NCBI RefSeq assembly: GCF_030818695.1
Contig: NZ_JAUTAR010000001.1
Location: forward strand, 1,482,501 to 1,546,500
Reading direction: 5' to 3'
Length of the DNA: 64,000 nucleotides
DNA from: Chryseobacterium sp. SORGH_AS_0447
Lineage (GTDB): Bacteria; Bacteroidota; Bacteroidia; Flavobacteriales; Weeksellaceae
Position numbers and translations under genes: made by a program. The notes under the pieces were generated by a model that saw nothing but the letters and a program-made list of their open reading frames with translations, was not told the origin of the DNA and made no database searches. Of the stretch, positions 47,274 to 58,607 are shown piece after piece. Numbering within the stretch: the stretch's first letter is position 1; every line of letters begins with the position of its first letter.

Positions 47274-47888
47274 ATGAAAAATATACTCATTGCTGACGGT
47301 CATTATGTTGTAAGAACAGGTACTGCTCTTGTCATCAAAAGCAAACTTCAGTATCCCTGCGATATTGATTTTGCAGAAACATATACCGAGACAAAAGAAA
47401 AAGTTTCCAAAAAAACATACGACCTGCTTATTATTGATATTGATATACCGCAAAGTATTTTCAAGGCTATGATTAAAGATTTAAAAAGAAAGCAGAAACA
47501 GCTTAAAATCCTGATCTTTTCAACATATGACGAAAATGTCGGCATACAGTATATTGAAGAAGGGGCTGCCGGCTATCTGAATAAAGGCGCTTCGGAAGCT
47601 GAAATTCTCACGGCAATAACTTCCGTTTTCGAGGAAGGATATTTTTATACATTTAACATGATGAAAAAGCTGGTAACTCAGTCTGCAGACAGCCACTCTG
47701 TTGACAGGCTTTCCAAAAGGGAGTTTCAGATCTTTAAGCTTTTGGCGGAAGGCAACGGGAATATTGAAATTTCCAACAGCCTGAATCTGAAAATGTCAAC
47801 CATCAGTACATACAAAAAGAAAATCTTCGAGAAACTTCAGGTAAAAAATATAGTGGATCTTGTGAGGATTTACGATGATATGCATTAA
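47274..47888 (+). CDS. LuxR-type (NarL/FixJ) response regulator
   Basis: 204 residues. Receiver domain with acceptor Asp in LLIIDIDIPQ (about residue 55), conserved Thr/Ser position in LIFSTYDEN and Lys in YLNKGAS. HTH LuxR domain (about 140-195; LSKREFQIFKLLAEGNGNIE). No histidine kinase is adjacent, so it is orphan here. The first Asp pair is only one Asp (ILIADGH), common in this group. Confidence 0.9.
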   Translation: MKNILIADGHYVVRTGTALVIKSKLQYPCDIDFAETYTETKEKVSKKTYDLLIIDIDIPQSIFKAMIKDLKRKQKQLKILIFSTYDENVGIQYIEEGAAGYLNKGASEAEILTAITSVFEEGYFYTFNMMKKLVTQSADSHSVDRLSKREFQIFKLLAEGNGNIEISNSLNLKMSTISTYKKKIFEKLQVKNIVDLVRIYDDMH

Positions 47889-47903
47889 AAATAACCCGGT
47901 AAA

Positions 47904-48740
47904 TTACATTAGATCTTTATTTAAATTTTTAATAATTTCTTTAATAACAACGAATACTTCCGTAGATCTTTCCCGGATGATCAGTTTATTCTTTTTGTTT
48001 TTGATCAGCTCTGTGAAATGATTGTCTTCCGTATTAATGTCCACTATATAAGCACCGTATTTCAAAGCGGTTTCAGCAATGGCCAGTGGTAGATTCGTTG
48101 CTCCGGAAGTCCCGGCAATAAAGAGGACACCGCTATTTTTAGCAACTTTTAAAGCGCTGAACTTCTTATTCGTCTTTTCATCATAATATTCATCGAACCA
48201 TAGGATATTCGGCCGCATCCAATGTCCGCAGTCCGGGCAGGTAAGCAGTTCGATCTCTCTTTCCGTAAGGTCTTCGTCAATATTTTTTCCTTTGACCTCT
48301 TCCGGGAGGCCGATAATCCCTTTACAGCCGTTGGAACATTTAATTTCCCGGTTGTTTCCGTGAATTTCGTACAGTCTTGTACTTCCTGCCCGGCGGTGAA
48401 GGTTATCAATGTTCTGGGTAACGAGATGAAACCTGTCTTTCAGCATACCCTCAATTTCCGCGAGTTCAAAATGGCTTTCATTGGGAGCCGCATTTTCGAA
48501 CATTTTCTTTCTGAACAAGGCGTATTGCCAAACTTCCTCAGGATGCTGCCTGAAATACCGCAGCGTCCCGAATTCCTCAGGCTTATGAAATTGAGTTCCC
48601 TTCACCCAGATGCCGTCGATCCCCCGGTAAGTCGGGATTCCGCTGTCTGAGGAAATTCCTGCGCCGGTTAAAAAAGTGAAAAGATTCCGTTTTTCTTTAC
48701 GGTAAACCTGGTGGATAATTTCTTCTAGCTGCTGTTTCAT
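47904..48740 (-). CDS. Sir2-family NAD-dependent protein deacylase (sirtuin)
   Basis: 278 residues. GAGISSDSGIPTYRG, catalytic His in TQNIDNLHRRAG, zinc Cys pairs (CSNGC and CPDCG), and the NAD loop GTSGATNLPLAIAE. Deacylates lysines with NAD. Class cannot be stated with certainty; it lacks the deacylase-5 signature Tyr/Arg in my reading. Alone between a plus-strand regulator and a T9SS gene. Confidence 0.9.
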   Translation of the reverse strand: MKQQLEEIIHQVYRKEKRNLFTFLTGAGISSDSGIPTYRGIDGIWVKGTQFHKPEEFGTLRYFRQHPEEVWQYALFRKKMFENAAPNESHFELAEIEGMLKDRFHLVTQNIDNLHRRAGSTRLYEIHGNNREIKCSNGCKGIIGLPEEVKGKNIDEDLTEREIELLTCPDCGHWMRPNILWFDEYYDEKTNKKFSALKVAKNSGVLFIAGTSGATNLPLAIAETALKYGAYIVDINTEDNHFTELIKNKKNKLIIRERSTEVFVVIKEIIKNLNKDLM

Positions 48741-48784
48741 GGTCTTTAAAAAGTAAAACTAATTAAATTTTAATTAATAAAAAA

Positions 48785-48804
48785 AGCCCCGGAAAACCGG
48801 GACT
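48785..48804 (-). terminator. Terminator of the large T9SS gene
   Basis: Stem AGCCCCGG/CCGGGACT (one mismatch) with AAAA loop and a run of six T on the minus strand. Confidence 0.8.
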
Positions 48805-48830
48805 TCATTTAATCAACTAAATAATATATT

Positions 48831-51800
48831 CTACTTTACAATGACTCTTTTCACATAGCCTTCCGAAGTCTTTACCAGATATACACCGGCAGAAAGTTTC
48901 GAAGTCTCGATTGTTAAAGCATTTTTCTCCTTGTTTATTAATTTTCCGGACATATCGTACAATTCGTAATCCTGCGCTCTGTTAAAATACAGCGTATTTC
49001 CTCTCGCAACCGGATTTGGGAAAATATTGAACGTTGCTTTTTCAGCTTTCACATCGCCGGTGCCCAGGGTGGCAGCACCCGTCACCTCATACATCGATAA
49101 GGTTCCGCTGATTTCATTGGCTACGATGACATATCCTTTTCCGGTAGTGGTATTGCCCGGAGCGATGTAGGTGATGCCTTCCGGCCCGTTATCACCTCCA
49201 TAAGCCGAAGTCATACGAGAATGTTTATAATCGGTAAATGTCGGATTGTTCGGATCGGTAATGTTGTATACCATCACGCCGCCGGTTCTTTCCAGGGTAA
49301 TAAAAGCATAGGTCTGTCCGTTAATATTGCCCAATGCCACACCTTCCGGTTCAGGTCCTTTTGCACGGCTTCTGCTCTTCACGGTATTCGATTCGTTATC
49401 GGCATTGAAGATCAGCGGGTGATTGGCGGCAATATAACGCTCGAAACGGTCTCCGCTGTCATAAACGATCTGCCGGGTATCGGCATTGAAAATAGAAAAC
49501 GAACGGGCTCCCAGTGCTGCCATTTCTTCAAAATCGGCATTGCTGTCCGTATTTCCGGTAGCATTCGAAACCCTGAATCTTCCCAGGTTATACGATGCTT
49601 TCAAAACCGACGCCTGAGGAAACACTGCCGGATCTAATGTATAGGCATTGGCGCCAACCGTCGTTCTTTCGCTGAAACCGGAAAGGTCTTTTTCATCTCC
49701 TTCATTTGCCGTTACGATATAATTGGTATTCCCGACTTTATAATTCTGTACGGCATCCGGTGTGTAATATGCTTTTACCGGCCAGTTGGCAATTAATATT
49801 TCTCCGTTGTTGTCTGATGCGTCAAAGCCGTTTCCGGGAATGCTCATGTCTTTTTTGCCTAAGCCCCAGATTCCGGTGATGGTTTTTGAAGCTAGATTTA
49901 CTTCGGCAACGGCATTGTTTTCCTGTAAGGTCACCCAGGCTTTCTGGCTGTCTGAGCTTATTGTGATGTATTCCGGCTCAAGATCCTGGGAAAGGGTATT
50001 GTTGGTTCTTACTTTTCTCAAACCCGTTGCTGCCAGCGCGGCTACCTGCGAGTCAAAAGCGTTGAAGTTCAGCGTAGTTACATTGCTCTGTGTAAGATTG
50101 GCAATTCCGCCTGAAATATCGATAATACTGATGGTTCCTTCAGGATCCACGGTATAGGCATCATTTGGCTCGCCTTCGTTTGCGGTCATTACTTTGGTTC
50201 CGTCCGGCGAAAATGTTATCATATCCGGAAGTGCTCCTACCGTTACCTGCTTCAGGAAGTTTCCGTTGATATCAAAGAAAACCACTGATCCGTTTTGCTG
50301 CGGATTGGTATTCGGAGACGCGGCGGCAATAATTCCGTTTTTCACGGCAATACTGGTAATACCGCCGTATGGTGCCATATTGATGGTATTTACAACCGAC
50401 GGCTGATTTGGGTTGCTGAAATTAATAATATCAAAAACATCTGTAATCGAACTGATGGTGAATAACCTTTGCGTAGCAGGATCATGAACGACAATTTCCG
50501 TGGAGCTGGTGTTGGTTCCCGAGGGATCAAAACTTCCGATGTAGTTCAGGGAAATCTGCTGGGTGGGAATCGGTGACGGCTTATCGTTATCTACAATATA
50601 AACCGTTGCATTGCTATCGCCCGAAATCGTTGCACCGACAGGGTTTTCAAGGCTTACCACAAAATATTCTGCCTGCTGTTCTTCTGCGGTATCGTCAATA
50701 ATCGGGATATTTACCGTGTAGCTTGTTGTGGAAGGGGTAAGGGTGATGGTCTGATTGGCCAGTGTGAAATCATTGCTGTCCGCCGTACTGAATGGAGCCG
50801 GCTTTATGACCAAATTAACCGTTGCATTGGAAGGATTGGAAATATTTAATTTAAAAGCCAGGTTTCCTGAATTTTCATTGACTTTAATAAAATTTTTATC
50901 TAAAGAAACCGATGTTCCTGCTGTTGTAAAAATAGAAGAAGTGGTTGCTGTTACTGCATTGTCGCTGGTATCTTCCACCATATTCGGCTTTAAGGCCAGG
51001 TAATACGTCTGGTTAGGAACCAATCCGGAAGTGGGGATGACCGTAATTTTATTGTTGGCGAAAGTCGTAGTGAAGGGAATTTGGGAACCTGTAGCATTTC
51101 CAAGACGGAAATCCACAAGCATTTGTGCATTAGAATCGTTGATAGCCGAATTGTCCGTTAACCGTACGTTTTCATTAAAGGTAAGGGTAGGGTTTACCGT
51201 CGTAGAAGCATTATTTGTGTTATTTGAAGGAAGGTAAGTTACGGTTGGGGGAGTGGTGTCCGCAGCAGTGGCAGGAGTGGCATCTACTGTAAAATTATCA
51301 AAACGGTTGTTGCCTACGGTTCCGCCGCTGCCTGCCGCAAATTCAACTTTTAATTTGAAATTCGGATTGTTGGAAACACCCGGCACCGCTGAAAAATCAA
51401 AGGTAACCAGCTGCGGATCTGCATCCAGAGGAGAAACGGTTTGATAGGTGGTAAACGTAGTTCCGTCCGTCGAATATTTCCAGGTCTGAGTGCCTGCTCC
51501 CGATCCGGATCTTCTTGTGGTAAATTTTACCACCACATTATTGAACCCCGTCGTCGGTAAATTAAACTGCAGGCTCCCGTTGATCGGGTTATTGTATCGC
51601 AAGTGGCTTCCGGCAGCATCTCCGTTTCTGGCATTGAGATTCTGAACACTGAAGTTCTGGCCTGTTCCTCCGGCAAAATCGATATCGGTACTTCCATTGG
51701 CTACTGCTGTCATCGATCCGCTGACGGCAGTATAGGTTGGCGTTGTAATGGCTGCTGAAGAAGCATTATTGTTAAAATTCCAGTAATGGATAAGGGAAGT

Positions 51801-51872
51801 CTGTGCGGAAACCGCTCCCTGAAGGAAAAATGCGGCGATCACAGAACTTTTCAACAAGTAGTTGTTAATCAT
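48831..51872 (-). CDS. Secreted choice-of-anchor I protein with Ig-like, Calx-beta and T9SS tail
   Basis: 1013 residues. Signal peptide (MINNYLLKSSVIAAFFLQGA). N-terminal jelly-roll (to ~200), Big_5-type Ig domain (about 205-320; TPPTVTYLPSNNTNN), Calx-beta-like domain (about 325-430; VNENSGNLAFKLNISN), a choice-of-anchor I beta-propeller (about 440-920; SPDGTKVMTANEGEPNDAYT, KAKGPEPEGVALGN-like segment), and a type A T9SS sorting tail (ATFNIFPNPVARGNTLYFNR). It is exported by T9SS and anchored to or released from the surface. Confidence 0.9.
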   Translation of the reverse strand: MINNYLLKSSVIAAFFLQGAVSAQTSLIHYWNFNNNASSAAITTPTYTAVSGSMTAVANGSTDIDFAGGTGQNFSVQNLNARNGDAAGSHLRYNNPINGSLQFNLPTTGFNNVVVKFTTRRSGSGAGTQTWKYSTDGTTFTTYQTVSPLDADPQLVTFDFSAVPGVSNNPNFKLKVEFAAGSGGTVGNNRFDNFTVDATPATAADTTPPTVTYLPSNNTNNASTTVNPTLTFNENVRLTDNSAINDSNAQMLVDFRLGNATGSQIPFTTTFANNKITVIPTSGLVPNQTYYLALKPNMVEDTSDNAVTATTSSIFTTAGTSVSLDKNFIKVNENSGNLAFKLNISNPSNATVNLVIKPAPFSTADSNDFTLANQTITLTPSTTSYTVNIPIIDDTAEEQQAEYFVVSLENPVGATISGDSNATVYIVDNDKPSPIPTQQISLNYIGSFDPSGTNTSSTEIVVHDPATQRLFTISSITDVFDIINFSNPNQPSVVNTINMAPYGGITSIAVKNGIIAAASPNTNPQQNGSVVFFDINGNFLKQVTVGALPDMITFSPDGTKVMTANEGEPNDAYTVDPEGTISIIDISGGIANLTQSNVTTLNFNAFDSQVAALAATGLRKVRTNNTLSQDLEPEYITISSDSQKAWVTLQENNAVAEVNLASKTITGIWGLGKKDMSIPGNGFDASDNNGEILIANWPVKAYYTPDAVQNYKVGNTNYIVTANEGDEKDLSGFSERTTVGANAYTLDPAVFPQASVLKASYNLGRFRVSNATGNTDSNADFEEMAALGARSFSIFNADTRQIVYDSGDRFERYIAANHPLIFNADNESNTVKSRSRAKGPEPEGVALGNINGQTYAFITLERTGGVMVYNITDPNNPTFTDYKHSRMTSAYGGDNGPEGITYIAPGNTTTGKGYVIVANEISGTLSMYEVTGAATLGTGDVKAEKATFNIFPNPVARGNTLYFNRAQDYELYDMSGKLINKEKNALTIETSKLSAGVYLVKTSEGYVKRVIVK

Positions 51873-52063
51873 TTTTTACTTACTTTAAATTTATGCAAAA
51901 ATGAAGTTTCTGTTTTGCAAACATTTTAAGCAAATTTTAATAAATGATTAATAAAAAGATATTCCGAAAAGGATTCAGGGTGAAAAAGATACAGGAATCC
52001 ACAAAAAAGATAAACCGTCATCCCGGATAACGATGGAAGCGTTCAGTTTTGGTAAAGCTTATT

Positions 52064-52219
52064 CTATTTGGAAACCTGACCTGAAAAATGTAAATTTTTT
52101 CCCGTTAATTTATTATTTCCTTCCAAAGGATGTTTCTGCATATAGAAAAACCCTGAAATAGCAGTCAGGACCAATAAAATGAAAGCAACCAAAAAAATTC
52201 TCTTTAACATTTCTTTCAT
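52064..52219 (-). CDS. 51-residue membrane ORF (remnant or small protein)
   Basis: MKEMLKRIFLVAFILLVLTA starts a single membrane segment (about residues 7-24), then a polar tail (QKHPLEGNNKLTGKNLHFSG). It overlaps the stop of the NAD-binding gene by 4 bases (ATGA), so translation is coupled. The start resembles the N-terminal anchor of MBL-fold metallo-hydrolases in related genomes, which continue with KSPNY-type sequence; here it stops early. Either a truncated remnant or a genuine small protein. Too short for most gene finders. Confidence 0.5.
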   Translation of the reverse strand: MKEMLKRIFLVAFILLVLTAISGFFYMQKHPLEGNNKLTGKNLHFSGQVSK

Positions 52220-52869
52220 ATCGCTAAATTTTTAATGTCCTTGATTTCTAATGTTGAGGTTGGGTATCCTTTCAGCACTGCATTGATCATTGCAATACCC
52301 ACTTCCTGTAAAGTTAATGATTTTGAAGGGAATACAACAGGAAAAATCCAAATAAATGGTTTAAAGAACCATTTTACATTTTCCTGGCCTTCAAACGGTT
52401 TCATAAATCCCGGCCGGAAATTGTAAGCGGCCCTGAAACCCAACTTCCTGAGCGCGTTTTCTGTCCTTCCTTTTACCCGGGCCCACATCATTTTCCCGCT
52501 CTCGGTTTTATCTGTATATAATCCGGAAACATAGTTGAAAACCATATCCTGGTTCTGGCTGAGCACCGCTTTTGCGAAGTGCAGCGTCATATCGTAAGTG
52601 ATTTTGGTGTAGTCTTCTTCACTCATTCCTGCGCTGCTGATTCCCGCACAGAAAAAAACGGCATCATATCCTTTGAAATTTTCGTCATTCGGATCGATCT
52701 TCAGAAAATCGGAAACTATATATTCTTTCAGCTTGGCGTGCTTCTTTCCGGAGGGCTTCCGGCTCACACTTAAAATTTCGGAAATGTTCGGATTTTCAAG
52801 ACATTCCATCAAAACGCCTTCCCCTACCATTCCTGTTGCTCCTGTTAGAATTATTTTAATTGAGTTCAT
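52216..52869 (-). CDS. NAD(P)-binding Rossmann-fold protein (NmrA/SDR-a type)
   Basis: 217 residues. N-terminal GATGMVGEGVLMECLE (GxxGxxG) and FCAGISSAGMSEEDY; the active-site Tyr region is VSGLYTDK. Atypical SDR of the epimerase-like type in the NmrA group, function unknown. Co-translated with the following 51-residue ORF. No gene-like signal in the gap beyond it. Confidence 0.8.
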   Translation of the reverse strand: MNSIKIILTGATGMVGEGVLMECLENPNISEILSVSRKPSGKKHAKLKEYIVSDFLKIDPNDENFKGYDAVFFCAGISSAGMSEEDYTKITYDMTLHFAKAVLSQNQDMVFNYVSGLYTDKTESGKMMWARVKGRTENALRKLGFRAAYNFRPGFMKPFEGQENVKWFFKPFIWIFPVVFPSKSLTLQEVGIAMINAVLKGYPTSTLEIKDIKNLAI

Positions 52870-53093
52870 TTATATGCTTATTACTAATAGTGACGTTTGA
52901 CTTTTGTTTTTACTTTATGTGGTATCAAAAATTATACAAATTTGTAGAAGGGTGAAGGGTGAATGGTCAATTTCTTAGAGTCAATTTCAATAGTCAATGA
53001 GTGAATAATCAATTTCTTTTCAGTAAAATGTTCTGCTTCTGTTTTGGTGATCTCAATATCATATCAGCGAACAGCATGGAAAGATTCGGGCTT

Positions 53094-53116
53094 AGATTCC
53101 TAAAGGAATGACAATC
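53094..53116. repeat. Degenerate copy of the TTCCC..GGGAA hairpin repeat
   Basis: AGATTCCTAAAGGAATGACA resembles the copies near 27777 and 27904. The 340-base gap from 52870 also has short repeats of GTGAATGGTCAA type, like those after the symporter gene near 39270. Confidence 0.6.
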
Positions 53117-53209
53117 TCTGTGCTTTGAAAAACCGGTAGCATATCAAACATTCACTACTATTCACCACGAAGTAAATTCACCATTCACAGCACCCGTTTA
53201 TCCAAAAGA

Positions 53210-53238
53210 AAACCGGCCGATAACAATTCGGCCGGTTT
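53210..53238 (-). terminator. Terminator of ppx
   Basis: Stem AAACCGGCCGA/TCGGCCGGTTT with a 7-base loop; the minus strand continues TTCTTTTGG. Confidence 0.85.
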
Positions 53239-53255
53239 AATTTATGTTTAAGCAA

Positions 53256-54140
53256 TTACTTCTTATCCTGCAGCTTGCTGTAAATATTATGGATCAGCCC
53301 GTCTGCAACGGAGATTTTAGGTACAAAAATCCTGTTGATCTCCGACCACGACATCACGTTGTTGAAAACCTTCAGGGCATGCACCAACACGTCAGCCCGG
53401 TCTTCGCGGAGGTTGTATTTGGTCATCCTTTCATCAACCGTAAGATCATTGAATTCTTTATGTACTTTTTTAAGATGGGAAAGAGACATCGGTTTGCCGT
53501 CTTTGGTCTTGCTCATGGAGAATACTTTATTGATGTTCCCACCGGAGCCAATGGCCACGATCGGCTTTTTGCTGTTGATATTCTTCCGGATCTCTTCTTT
53601 CATATCTTTCCAATTGTCCGGCGTTACTAGGTTGTTCAGCAAACGGATGGTTCCGATATTGAATGACTTTTCATAGATCATCTTTCCGTTTTCATAGAAG
53701 GTAAGCTCGGTGGAACCGCCGCCCACATCAATATAAAGATAGGCAAATTCATTATCCAGTCCTTCTGCTATGTGGTTTTCAAAAACCAACCCGGCTTCTT
53801 CATCTCCGGAGATGATTTCGATATTGATTCCCGAAGTTGTTTGTACTTCACTAATGATTTCCTGGCCGTTAGCAGCATCCCGCATAGCACTCGTGGCACA
53901 CGCCCGGTAATGTTCCACTTTATAGATCTTCATCAGGTCGCTGAAAATTTTCATGGAATCAATGACCATTTTTTCCCGTTCTTCCCCGATTTTCCCGAGT
54001 GTGAAGACATCCATCCCCAAACGTAAAGGGATTCTCAACAGGTTAAGCTTAATGAATTCCGGCTTTTTGTTATTGATTTTTACTTCATTGATCAACAGTC
54101 GGGCTGCATTACTTCCTATATCTATGGCTGCAATCTTCAT
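53256..54140 (-). CDS. ppx: Ppx/GppA-family exopolyphosphatase
   Basis: 294 residues, short form without the C-terminal helical domain of E. coli Ppx. ASKHA fold: AAIDIGSNAARLLINEV, ATSAMRDAANG, GDEEAGLVF, and phosphate loop DVGGGSTELTFYENG, GSGGNINKVFS. It cuts terminal phosphates from polyphosphate or hydrolyses pppGpp. Overlaps ppk1 by 4 bases, so both are made together: synthesis and breakdown of polyphosphate. Confidence 0.88.
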   Translation of the reverse strand: MKIAAIDIGSNAARLLINEVKINNKKPEFIKLNLLRIPLRLGMDVFTLGKIGEEREKMVIDSMKIFSDLMKIYKVEHYRACATSAMRDAANGQEIISEVQTTSGINIEIISGDEEAGLVFENHIAEGLDNEFAYLYIDVGGGSTELTFYENGKMIYEKSFNIGTIRLLNNLVTPDNWKDMKEEIRKNINSKKPIVAIGSGGNINKVFSMSKTKDGKPMSLSHLKKVHKEFNDLTVDERMTKYNLREDRADVLVHALKVFNNVMSWSEINRIFVPKISVADGLIHNIYSKLQDKK

Positions 54141-56209
54141 TCTTTATTCGTTTTAGCTTTTAAATATCGATACGTTTCAATCTGAGAACGGCATTTCTCC
54201 TTGTTGTTATGAATATACTCGTTACTCAATTTTTTGTCTAAAATACGAGCTTTTACGTTATCATTCAACTGGATGTCAAGAATATCTTTCAGCTCCTTTT
54301 TCAGATTTTTATCGGTGATTTTAACGGCCGCTTCAATCCGGTAATCCAGGTTCCTTGTCATCCAGTCTGCGGAGGAAATATAGAGGTCTTCGGAACCTTT
54401 GTTGTAGAAATACATCACTCGGGCATGTTCCAGGTACTCGTCTACGATACTGATGGCCTTGATCTTTTCTTTGAAGTCTTTCTGATTGACCGCGCAATAG
54501 ATTCCCCTTACGATCATGTTAATAACAACTCCGGCATTGGCCGCTTCATACAGTTTTTCAATCAGGGACCGGTCGCTTACGGAATTGGCTTTGATGATCA
54601 TTTCGGCACGTCTTCCGGCTTTGGCTTCCTCGATTTCTTTATCGATATGATGGACGATCTTTTCACGCATAAACTGCGGGCATACCAAAAGATTTTTGCA
54701 CGTTTTCAGTACAGGCAGATAATCGTCTTTCGGCTTTTTCAGTACGTTGAATACTTTATTGATATCTGCCATGATGCCGCGGTCTGCCGTCATCAGCAAG
54801 TGGTCGCCGTAGATTCTGGCCGTTTTTTCGTTAAAGTTTCCGGTACTTACGAAACCGTATTGGATGGTCTTGTTATGGGACCTTTTTTTGATAACACATA
54901 ATTTAGCATGGACTTTTTTCCCGGGAAGTCCGATTAATACAGTGATTCCTTCCGGTTCCAGCATTTCTTTCCATTCAAGGTTAGACTCTTCATCAAACCT
55001 CGCCTGGAGTTCCAGCATTACCGTTACTTCCTTGCCGTTTCTTGCGGCATAGATCAGGGCATTGATGATTTTCGAGCTGCTTGCCAGACGGTAAGCCGTG
55101 ATCTGGATCGATTTTACGTCCGGGTCCATGGCTGCTTCCCGTAGCAGGTCGATCACCGGATTGTATTTATGGTAAGGGAACGTAAGAAGTACATCATGCT
55201 TTAAGATGACATCGGTTACCCTTTCACCATGTTCAAACGCCGGATGGGTAAAAGAGGTTCTTTCGACAGGACGTTCATATTTTTCAAAGACATCGGGAAA
55301 ATCCATGAAATGCTTGAAATTGTGAATTTTTCCACCGGGGATGATGCTGTCTTTTTTCGTCAGGTTCAGTTTCCTGATTAGCATTTCAAGGAGTGCTTTA
55401 TCCATATCCTTGTCGAACACGAATCGGGTAGGCTTTCCTTTTCTTCTGTTTTTCAGACCTTTCTCAATTTTTTCTGCAAAATTGGTCCTGATGTCATTAT
55501 CCAGGTCCAGCTCCGCATCTTTGGTTACTTTAAAAGCATTGGCCTGAAATTCATCATACCCGAAATAGGAAAAAATGTGTGGTAAATTAAACGTGATCAC
55601 GTCTTCCAGGAGCATGACGTTTTTCTCTTCAGGATCTTCCGTAGGGAGCAGGACAAATCTTCCTACAAAACGCGACGGAATTTCAATAATGGCGTAATTG
55701 CTCGAATACTGCCAGTCTTTTTTCCGCATCGAAACACCCAGATAGAGACTTTTATCCCTCATATAAGGCATCGGCGTATTTTCGTGAAGCAGGATCGGGA
55801 TTACATTGGATTCCACTACTTCATCAAAGTATTTCCGTACAAATTCTTTTTGCCGGGGCGATAAATTTTTTGAAGTTTTTATAAATATATGCTGCTCAGC
55901 CATTTCAGCCTGAATTTTTTTCCAGGTTTTATCGAAATTCAGCTGCTGCCTCATTACAATTTCGTTGATCTTCTGAAGGATTTTGGAAGGCGGCTGATAA
56001 AAAGATTCCGCAATTACTTTTTCTTTAAAATCCATAGCACGTTTTAACCCGGCTACCCGAACCCGAAAAAATTCATCAAGGTTATTAGAAAAAATTCCTA
56101 AAAAACGGATTCTTAAATGTAAAGGGACCTTTTCGTCCATCGCTTCCTGCAAAACCCTTTCGTTAAAGGCCAGCCAGGTAATATCTCTGGGATTGAAATG
56201 TAATGACAT
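54137..56209 (-). CDS. ppk1: Polyphosphate kinase 1
   Basis: 690 residues. N-terminal domain (about 1-110), head and C-terminal catalytic domains (about 310-690). The phospho-accepting His lies in KKVHAKLCVIKKR; second motif YGDHLLMTADRG and SSADWMTRNLDYRIE. Makes polyphosphate from ATP. First gene of the ppk1-ppx operon on the minus strand. Confidence 0.93.
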   Translation of the reverse strand: MSLHFNPRDITWLAFNERVLQEAMDEKVPLHLRIRFLGIFSNNLDEFFRVRVAGLKRAMDFKEKVIAESFYQPPSKILQKINEIVMRQQLNFDKTWKKIQAEMAEQHIFIKTSKNLSPRQKEFVRKYFDEVVESNVIPILLHENTPMPYMRDKSLYLGVSMRKKDWQYSSNYAIIEIPSRFVGRFVLLPTEDPEEKNVMLLEDVITFNLPHIFSYFGYDEFQANAFKVTKDAELDLDNDIRTNFAEKIEKGLKNRRKGKPTRFVFDKDMDKALLEMLIRKLNLTKKDSIIPGGKIHNFKHFMDFPDVFEKYERPVERTSFTHPAFEHGERVTDVILKHDVLLTFPYHKYNPVIDLLREAAMDPDVKSIQITAYRLASSSKIINALIYAARNGKEVTVMLELQARFDEESNLEWKEMLEPEGITVLIGLPGKKVHAKLCVIKKRSHNKTIQYGFVSTGNFNEKTARIYGDHLLMTADRGIMADINKVFNVLKKPKDDYLPVLKTCKNLLVCPQFMREKIVHHIDKEIEEAKAGRRAEMIIKANSVSDRSLIEKLYEAANAGVVINMIVRGIYCAVNQKDFKEKIKAISIVDEYLEHARVMYFYNKGSEDLYISSADWMTRNLDYRIEAAVKITDKNLKKELKDILDIQLNDNVKARILDKKLSNEYIHNNKEKCRSQIETYRYLKAKTNKE

Positions 56210-56580
56210 TCTCTAGTTTATAATTTATCAAAAATACAGATTCGTGGTAGGGCTGAAAATCTTTTCACGTTAAACTTTGATTAATTTTTAATCATTAATA
56301 ACCTTACCGTTTACGATAATCTGCAATCCCTTAAAGTTATTAAAAAACATAGTAAAAATATAAAGAACAGACTGGATTTTTTAAGAAAGTCAATCTTAAG
56401 TATCATATTGAGGTGACAAATTGATTAGATTTCAGCTAAAAATAAACGGTTGATGACAAAACTGCACAGGCGGGATAAAACCAGTTCAGGCTGATTTCAG
56501 TCAATATTTTTAAAACATTTTACCTCTTCTTGATAAGTTGATTTGAACTTTTTTAAGGGGAATAATGTCAATTTGTCACA

Positions 56581-56588
56581 TAATTTTG
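56581..56588 (+). promoter_or_regulatory. Putative -7 box for dnaK
   Basis: TAATTTTG matches TAnnTTTG 66 bases before the dnaK start. The 445-base gap from 56210 contains nothing else recognised; no CIRCE-type operator was seen. Confidence 0.4.
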
Positions 56589-56621
56589 AATGGTATAAAT
56601 ATTGAGAAATACTGAGTGTAA

Positions 56622-58549
<1,928 letters not shown>

Positions 58550-58572
58550 GGATAATTCCTATTAAAAATAAG

Positions 58573-58607
58573 ACCGCTTTAGACGAAAGTTTAAAGCGGT
58601 TTTTTTG
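58573..58607 (+). terminator. Terminator after dnaK
   Basis: Stem ACCGCTTTAGAC/GTTTAAAGCGGT (one mismatch) with T run. The following 610 bases up to the tail-collar genes hold no gene; TAAATTTG at 58909-58916 is a possible -7 box far upstream of them. Confidence 0.85.
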
